A stretch of 64,000 nucleotides of DNA from Clavaria fumosa. Taxonomy: Eukaryota > Basidiomycota > Agaricomycetes > Agaricales > Clavariaceae. The DNA is taken from NCBI GenBank assembly GCA_951802425.1, contig OX637800.1:434001-498000 (forward strand). The letters run 5' to 3'. The notes beneath the pieces were generated by a model. That model had not been told where the DNA came from, did not search any database, and saw only the letters and a list, made by a program, of their open reading frames with translations. The position numbers and the translations under genes are program-made. Position 1 is the first letter of the stretch, and each line of letters starts with the position of its first letter. Of the stretch, positions 57,946 to 64,000 are shown piece after piece.

Positions 57946-58704
57946 CGGAAATATGACAGATACCGACTATCCGGATATTTTGCGATTTAAGGAAATTACA
58001 TGCGATACGATCCGATAACGATCCGACACCGTCCGATAACGTCCGATAGCATCCGATATATATCCGATATTGGACTCTCCGGTCTTCAATCCCCCGTGAC
58101 GATCACAGCCCGCAGCTCTCACACCGCCCACGCCTCTCTATTTCACCTCTCCAGCACGGTCAGCGCTCGACATACACACTATTCCATTCCCATTCCTTTA
58201 TTTCATATACCATGCTGTAAATTTCATATTGTGATCCCTTTCAACCATTCAATCGTTTAAATGTTTCAAACCCTTTGCAGTACTTTGTCCATTGTTCCTA
58301 GTACCCCTTTGCTGTACCAGCCCCACTTTCCTTCAGTTTATGAGCGGTCCGGACATTTACTAGTTATCGGACATTTCATTCCTCCGAGCTACTCAATTCC
58401 CTTGTGATATAACTCCTTCATGTAACCCTTCACGCGACATGGCGCTGTTCCATATGTTTTCCGGACATTTCCGTACATTCCAATTTGCTGTACTTACAGA
58501 ACTGTACTTAAGCACACTTCGGACTTCTCTGAAATAGAGCTTTCTGGACCCCCTCTCTCTCTTAGAGACCTCCCCTAAGTTCACTTGTCGTCGCAACTTT
58601 CGATTCGCTGGCCTCCGTCGTTACCGGCCCTTCGTCTTATCGCACCACTTTTATCGGATTTTATCGGACACATAGCAGAATATCCCGGACATCGTATATT
58701 TCTG
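57946..58704. mobile_element. Candidate non-autonomous DNA transposon with CCGATA repeats
   Basis: The left part has six or more CCGATA-type repeats (58005-58070); the right part has TATCGGA and CCGGACAT repeats in the opposite sense (58355-58695). Ends GAAATATG...GGATATTTTGC and its rough complement at 58640-58704 form imperfect inverted repeats. No target duplication could be fixed. It is CpG-rich inside CpG-poor DNA, so it is a later arrival. 57421-57945 and 58705-58984 show no gene. Confidence 0.35.
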
Positions 58705-58984
58705 TTTCTCACACATTTTGAACTCATACTCCACATCCTCAAGGGTGTTTGGTGAATTTTTAACGCTTTACAGGAACCCCTGAAGAACTTGACTGTAATC
58801 AAGCAGTTGCAGCAAGAACCGTATTACGCATTACAATGGGAGAATTTTGACTGGGTTGGTCAGCAGCTTTGGCATGCATTGGGAAATGAGTTTTGGGAAA
58901 ATGTAAACCATGGAAATTGAGGATTAGAGGGGTAGATATAGGCACACAAAATTTCATAAGACTAGCTTGAGTGGTTAGCTTGCA

Positions 58985-61450
58985 GTGAAAGAAAGCGCAG
59001 ATACTCCATCTGCACAAGGACTATGCAATTAGTCAACACAAAGACAGAGTGAACTGTCCTTCTTTTTTGCAAATACAACAGGGGCTCCCGTGGGGGATTC
59101 AGAAGGGTGGATAAATTCCTTCTGGAGCATGTTGTCAATATAGTCATGCAAAACCTTTAATTCCAGCTCGGACATGTTATACAGCAGACCCCAAGGGTCT
59201 TTGGTGTCTGGTTCGAGTTGTATCGCATGATTGTAAGTTCGGTGGGGTGGAAGGGTGCAGGCCTCTTCCTCAGAGAAGACATTGGTAAAGTCTGCGTATT
59301 GAGGTGGTAGGTTCGCCCTTGCTTCTGGGGGTTCAGAATTGATTAGTGCGGCATTAGCTTGGAGCGAGTCTTCAGGTGCAGGGAAAAAATGATAAACAGC
59401 ATGAAGAATTATATCCTCACCCACTAGATGGTTGGTGAAGTGGGCGGGATCCAAAATTCGAATATCGATAGGTGCTGGTTTGGGCAACGGGGCAGCAGAA
59501 TTTTCCTGTGACCCTGTTCTGTGTAAATTCATGTTGGGTAAAGTTTTATCAGCAGCAACAACAGTGGGAAAAGGTGGCAAAGGCTCCTCGGGTAGGTTTG
59601 CCCAGTCCCATGTGGTGGAGTTCAAAGTTCCCGACATAGCAGAATTGCTATCAGGCGCGGTGGGGTTCAACTCCGACAGTGAATTTCCAGTGGTCCCTGT
59701 GGGTAGTCCTGGGCTCAGTGTTGACCAGTCCTTAGGAGCGAGCTCCTTCAGGACCCTGAGTTCATCAGTGGTTGGGTCATGAGACCCCGCAGGCCTTGCT
59801 GCATCGGTGGCCACAGTGGGCAAGGGCTTCATCATCAGCAGTCAGGTATCAGAATTGCAGAATCATATCAAGAGGGTTGGTCAATCGATGTCTGGGTTGT
59901 GTTTCCAAAGCCATGACAGTCCGAGTATGACCTTCACATCCGAATGGAGTTGTGTAACATAGAAACGTTCAGTGTGCATTGTGCTGTCCTCAAAGCAGAA
60001 TTGTTGGTCGGTCACTTGGGTGATCAGTCCTGCGATGGACCCATCAAATAGCCTAAGTTGTATAGGGCGGGTTAGTGTTGAACGGAATTTCAAAGGTGTA
60101 AAGTCGGGCAAAACGAAACATTCGGTAGCTCCACAATCTACAAGTGTGGGTACAGGGGTATTGCTAATTTGCAGAATAACAACAGAAATCAAAAAGGCAG
60201 CAGAAGAAATAGATGACAGAACCGTGTATAAGGGGAGTTCATCCATGGTACAGGTATCAGTATTGGTATCTATGGCAATATCGCAACTCAAGAATCTCCC
60301 TACATGCCTTGAGATGCTGGAGCATTTCCCAACTTGTCGCTGGCCAAGGGCTCAGCTGTGGTCATGGTAAATGTGAGGGTGGCACGGGCAGCAGAATTGC
60401 AGTTAGCGGGGATCAATGGGCATGTATTCGAGAAATGCCCTTGACCCATGCAATATAAGCAAAGTCCAGCAGCCCGGTGGAGAGTGGTCTGCAAGGTGTG
60501 GATTTCTCCATCTTTCCCTCCTTCGGCTTCGTTACAGGGGTCGAGGCAGGTTTGGCCGGAGTGGATGTCATGATGGGGTTGGTTACTGGAGTGGGCGCAG
60601 GGCGGTTCGAGGATTGGTTGTTGGCGGGTTTCGCGTTGCGGTCTTTCATCGGGTTTGACAAATTTCCGCACGACGAGTCGCCGGGTCGCTTTCTGTATTG
60701 GACGGATGTCGGAAAGCGGCCTTGTTCTTCCTCGCATTGCCAGTACCGCTGCTCAAAGGCCAAAGCTTGTTGACGGAGTCCGGTGAACTCCTGCTCTCGA
60801 CTCGTGTATTGAAACTGGTCTTTGATGCAGTTGGCGAGCCCCTGGTAAAAGGCCTTGGCGAGCACGGTGTCATTGTATCCAGTGTAGGGTGCATGCGAAT
60901 TGAAGGTGACGATGTATTCTGTGATGCGGGAATTGTTGGGCATCTTCAAATTATGCAGCACACTCTTCGAAGTCATATGTGGGGGGGTTTCTGAATACCA
61001 GAAATAATTCCATGGTGAAGTTATCCCAATTGTCCAACATTGTGGGGGGCGGTTGCTGGACAAGGTATGGCATCCACCAGGTATTTGCTTGATCTCAGAG
61101 ATACGATGTGGCGAATAGAACACGATCCCGATCAGTAGCGAATTTCCATGGCTTCCCCAGAAACCATGTAATGCACTGCAAGATGAACATTGTTAGCCAT
61201 GCTGGGTCCTTACCCGTGAAGACGTCGGGCTCCTTGAGTTTGGGGCCGTCGTCTCCAGGTGCTGGGTAGTAGATGTAGTATGGCAGACCAGCGGGCAGAT
61301 TTCCGATGGGTACCACAGGAGGTACCGCCGGTGGAATTCCTTGCGGAATCCCCGGAATCTCGAAAGGTCGTGGCGGCAACTGTGGCGGGAGGCTCGGGGT
61401 TGGCAGCAGCAGACATCTTGACCCTCATGCTGAGGATGGTGGGTTGACAC
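58985..61450 (-). pseudogene. Ty3 gag-protease-RT remnant (minus)
   Basis: Gag: LKEPDVFTGKDPAWLTMFIL, then ITEYIVTFNSHAPYTGYND and YQGLANCIKDQF. Zinc knuckle: CLYCMGQGHFSNTC. Protease (60291-59881): PVPTLVDCGATECFVLPDF and VILGLSWLWKHNP. RT start (59250-59030): YADFTNVFSEEEACTLPPHR, YIDNMLQKEFIHPSESPTGA, PVVFAKKKD. The RT is cut near 59030, before its catalytic box. Frames change several times between 61.1 and 60.4 kb. The element runs on the minus strand, with its 5' side near 62.2-62.5 kb. Confidence 0.85.
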
Positions 61451-61699
61451 TGGGTATTGGAAAAGGAAGCACTGGTAGCACTCCAGAGTAGTTAGTTGTG
61501 AGTAGGGATAGTGGGGGTAGTACTGGTGTAAGTGTATATCTCAACACAAGAGCAGGGACTGAGGGTCGAGGTAGTGGAGTAGGGCTTGGAGGCATTGTGG
61601 GTGGAGCGGGAGGATACAGGGTTACTGGGACCAAGGGGTTGGAGCTCCCCGAGGAAACCAAACCTGGTCTGAGCATCATCCCTAACGAAGTGGACACAG

Positions 61700-61900
61700 A
61701 GGCCGGGGTCTGGGGACCCGAAGGTTGTTGGTCAGGTGTGTATGGATGGCGAGGGGTCTGGGGACCCGAAGGTTGTTGGTCGGGTGTGTATGGATGGCAA
61801 GGGGTCTGGGGACCCGAAGGTTGTTGGTCGGGTGTGTATGGATGGCAAGGGGTCTGGGGACCCAAAGGTTGTTGGTCGGGTGTGTATGGATGGCGAGGGG
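61700..61900 (-). repeat. 48-bp tandem repeat in gag N-terminus
   Basis: Four copies of a 48-bp unit (GGGGTCTGGGGACCCGAAGG start). On the minus strand they encode a 16-residue Pro/Gln repeat (YTPDQQPSGPQTPCHP) in frame with the region upstream of gag. Confidence 0.85.
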
Positions 61901-62229
61901 GCCTGAGGTGGCACTGTTTCATCCCGATGGGACCTCAAGCACATCCTCGGCAGGTTGGGTTGTGGTGTCTTTGGCACAGCATACGACATACTGTCAAGAG
62001 TAGGTCAATTCCACCAAAATACAAGTGTAAACGACAGTGAGGGAGGGTGTAGCAGTAATTCTGATGGTGAGAGGGAATTCTGCATGCAAGCTGCATTGGC
62101 AGGAAGAGGCGCAGATACAACAGGAGGAGGTGGGAGGTAGCAGAACAACATAAGGGGGGGTTTTGACCTGGAGACCACATGAGAGGGTGGCCACTATGTG
62201 ATGCCCAGTCCAGTACCTGAGGCAGCTCT

Positions 62230-62540
62230 CGACAGTGATCCTTGTGCATAAGTGGGTAATCGAGTTTATGTTGTATGCTGTAGTAACTACTACAACCTTG
62301 GGGTTTATATAGTAAGTGGTATCTAAAATAGGATAGCGTAGGAGAAAATCTGCAAAGAAGAAGTTATAAAACAAAGACCAAGGAATTGCCCAGAAACATG
62401 TTTCAGCCACAGTATCCAAATCCCCAAATCTAATATTGTTAAGGGACCTTCACTAACTCATCTGGTGACCACCCTGCAAGTCCTAAACTGACTCCACTTG
62501 TTTCCCAAGTTTCCTGATGTCAGCTGAACAATGGCGAAGC
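62230..62540 (-). repeat. Probable 5' LTR end of the minus Ty3 element
   Basis: A minus-strand TATATAAACC near 62310 and a CTCGATTACCCACTTATG block near 62250 precede the gag region. A related block (CCCACTTATCGATTACACC) is at about 62858. The borders are not certain. Confidence 0.35.
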
Positions 62541-62746
62541 GTGCGGAGTATGTTGGAATTTCGACTCACGCATGGTATTGCTGATTGTCGATTTGGGACA
62601 GCAGTCGGGCGGCGGAATTACATCGGGAGTAGTCGTGGTGTGTGCAGGTGCATCAGGCGGCCCATAGTGGGGTGTGTTGGGTTGTGACACCTGCCTGATA
62701 TGTAAACCTACCAAATTCTCCTTAATTTAGAGTCCTTAAATGGTAT

Positions 62747-62885
62747 GTTAGGATTACTAGTTAAGGAGCTATGTTGAATCTTTCCAAATGTAGTAGATAT
62801 GCAAATTTGAGTATAAATAGCTGATGGAACCTCATGTTGCAGGCATCATTACATACCCACTTATCGATTACACCATCCCCCAAGA
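62747..62885 (+). repeat. LTR fragment with TATA box
   Basis: It starts TGTTAGGATTACTAG, has GTATAAATAG near 62812 and ends near CCCACTTATCGATTACACC, so it looks like the first part of an LTR in plus orientation. 62541-62746 and 62886-63050 show no gene. Confidence 0.3.
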
Positions 62886-63049
62886 GGATTAAGCCTATGT
62901 CTAGCCCAGCAAGGAGCTAAGGACAAATTTAGTTAAACTAAGGACTAAATCTAGTTGAACTAAATCTAGTAATTGCTGACTAAGGACTTAGTCTGGTCAA
63001 GTGATCTGGGTACCCAAGGGTACCCAGGCTTTGATCGAGCCACCCTATG

Positions 63050-63594
63050 CCGACTCCCTTGGCGCGGTAAGTATTGAGCAAGTTACAGATATCTTGGTAT
63101 AGGGTACAAGCTGTTCTACTGTACAATGGCTAAGCCCATGGGATGTTGTGACTTAGGTTACTAACTAATAATAATATCTGCCCAAAGCAATGCCTTGCTA
63201 GCAGTGTTGGTTTCAATACTGTTAGCAGGAAGGTATGGAACTGGAGGGTCTACTAGTCCTGTAGGCCAACTGCATAAGGAATTGAGGACCTGTCTGAGTC
63301 ATCCTGATTCTCAGTGACTCATTTCTGACTGCACCCAGTACCAGATCCATAACAGATGTGCAATGGGGTTCAGGTGGTAGGTATGCATAAGGTGTGTTAG
63401 GGAAGGGCATTGCAAGTACAGCCTGGTGGTTGTGAGTGTCATGTAAGAGCAGGGAAGGTCAGAGAGGCTTCTGGAAGGGGACTGCAGGTTCCAGAAGTGT
63501 GTAAAGGGGCTCGCAAGGTTGTAGAAGGCTGTTGGGAGGTTCATAAGTGTCAGTAGAGTCTGCTTGGGTAAGGGAAAATGAATGGGTCCTGATA
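63050..63594 (-). repeat. LTR, family A (minus copy)
   Basis: Read on the minus strand it starts TATCAGGACCCATTCATTTT at 63594 and follows the 2194 copy (ACTTATGAACCTCC..., CTACAACCTTGC..., TTCTGGAA...). It was inserted within repeat D, whose remaining part begins at 63595. The far end is not defined. Confidence 0.6.
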
Positions 63595-63700
63595 GGCCAC
63601 TCACATATATATACTGTGTCACAACTGTACAGAGGGGTGGATCCCTATACATAGAACTACTAGCTCAATATACCATTGAGTCCAGTTCATTTGAGGGATA
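63595..63700 (+). repeat. LTR-like repeat D, copy 2
   Basis: It matches 55705-55811 from GGCCACTCAC to GAGGGATA. Its left part is replaced by the family A LTR. 63701-63865 is C/A/T-rich (CACCCTCACCC) without a gene. Confidence 0.6.
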
Positions 63701-63865
63701 GAAAGTATTACACCTGTGAAGGACAAGGGACCATCACAGTCATGAGAAAAGAAGCCTGAACCCCACTCTCAGTCACCTTCACCCCTCACCTTCACCTTCA
63801 TGAACACTCTTACTCACCCTCACCCACCCCATTTACTCTGTCACTCTCACAATCATCTTCACTGT

Positions 63866-64000
63866 CACGTCCGTGCCGCTCCCTTCCGGTCCGGACCGGA
63901 AACACGATCCCCGGTCCCGGACTTTCCATCTCCGGCCCTGACCGCCAACCTCCGATCCCCGGATCCGACCGCCGACCTCCGGTCTCCGGACCCGGACCTC
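63866..64000. other. CCGG-rich DNA at the window edge
   Basis: An abrupt change to CpG-rich sequence with CCGGTCCGGACCGG and repeated GACCGCC(A/G)ACCTCCG blocks. It looks like subterminal repeats of another element running out of the window. Identity unknown. Confidence 0.35.

Noticed and set aside
1..64000. tRNA, rRNA and telomere repeats
   Set aside because: No cloverleaf with a GGTTCGA-type arm, no rRNA core and no TTAGGG runs were seen on reading; a covariance-model scan would be needed to be sure.

Overview
The window is nuclear DNA of a filamentous fungus, most likely a mushroom-forming basidiomycete (Agaricomycetes). The evidence is: genes split by many 40-60 nt GT..AG introns; a crinkler-type N-terminus joined to a protein kinase; Zn2Cys6-like small proteins; PIF1-type helicase pieces; and degraded Ty3, Ty1/copia, Helitron and hAT-type elements. 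It reads as a repeat-rich accessory region. No rRNA, tRNA or conserved housekeeping gene was recognised.

Layout. 0-3.5 kb: remains of a Ty3-type element (gag zinc knuckle, polypurine tract, LTR) with an antisense Zn2Cys6-like gene between gag and LTR. 4.1-7.3 kb: a crinkler/kinase gene (minus). 7.5-14.4 kb: two head-to-head copia copies; the plus copy runs directly into a Helitron Rep/helicase, which is cut by a small hairpin-satellite array. 14.9-19.4 kb: a large conserved-looking gene of unknown function (minus). 20.1-28.8 kb: a hAT-type MITE, an unknown three-exon gene, a PIF1 fragment, a second Zn2Cys6-like gene and a restriction-nuclease-like crinkler C-terminal domain, with a ~0.3 kb direct repeat on both sides. 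28.9-34.6 kb: a divergent gene pair; the minus gene contains a run of five 21-nt microexons. 36.6-37.7 kb: a higher-order minisatellite built of hairpins. 38-41.4 kb: PIF1 and unknown gene remnants, then a short gene whose product starts with a histone H3-tail look-alike followed by an ADD/PHD-like finger. 41.4-42.6 kb: a Helitron N-terminus (minus). 43.2-48.8 kb: a large satellite of alternating short stems and invertible loops, split by a solo LTR that itself holds a MITE. 48.9-64 kb: a perfect 132-bp-arm palindrome, a Ty3 chromovirus with a MITE in its chromodomain, copia remains, a minus-strand Ty3 gag-protease-RT remnant and nested LTR pieces.

Genes that look intact after splicing are 14892-19369, 21767-23688, 24867-25691, 28922-33423 and probably 4102-7258. 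Most transposon ORFs carry stops that fit CpG-to-TpG decay (CGA to TGA, CAA to TAA). CpG content changes abruptly along the window, so the parts differ in age. The most unusual observations are two unrelated satellites in which loop sequences occur in both orientations between unchanged stems, the in-phase 21-nt microexon series, and the H3-tail-mimic plus finger protein. All functional statements rest on motif reading; no database search was possible.
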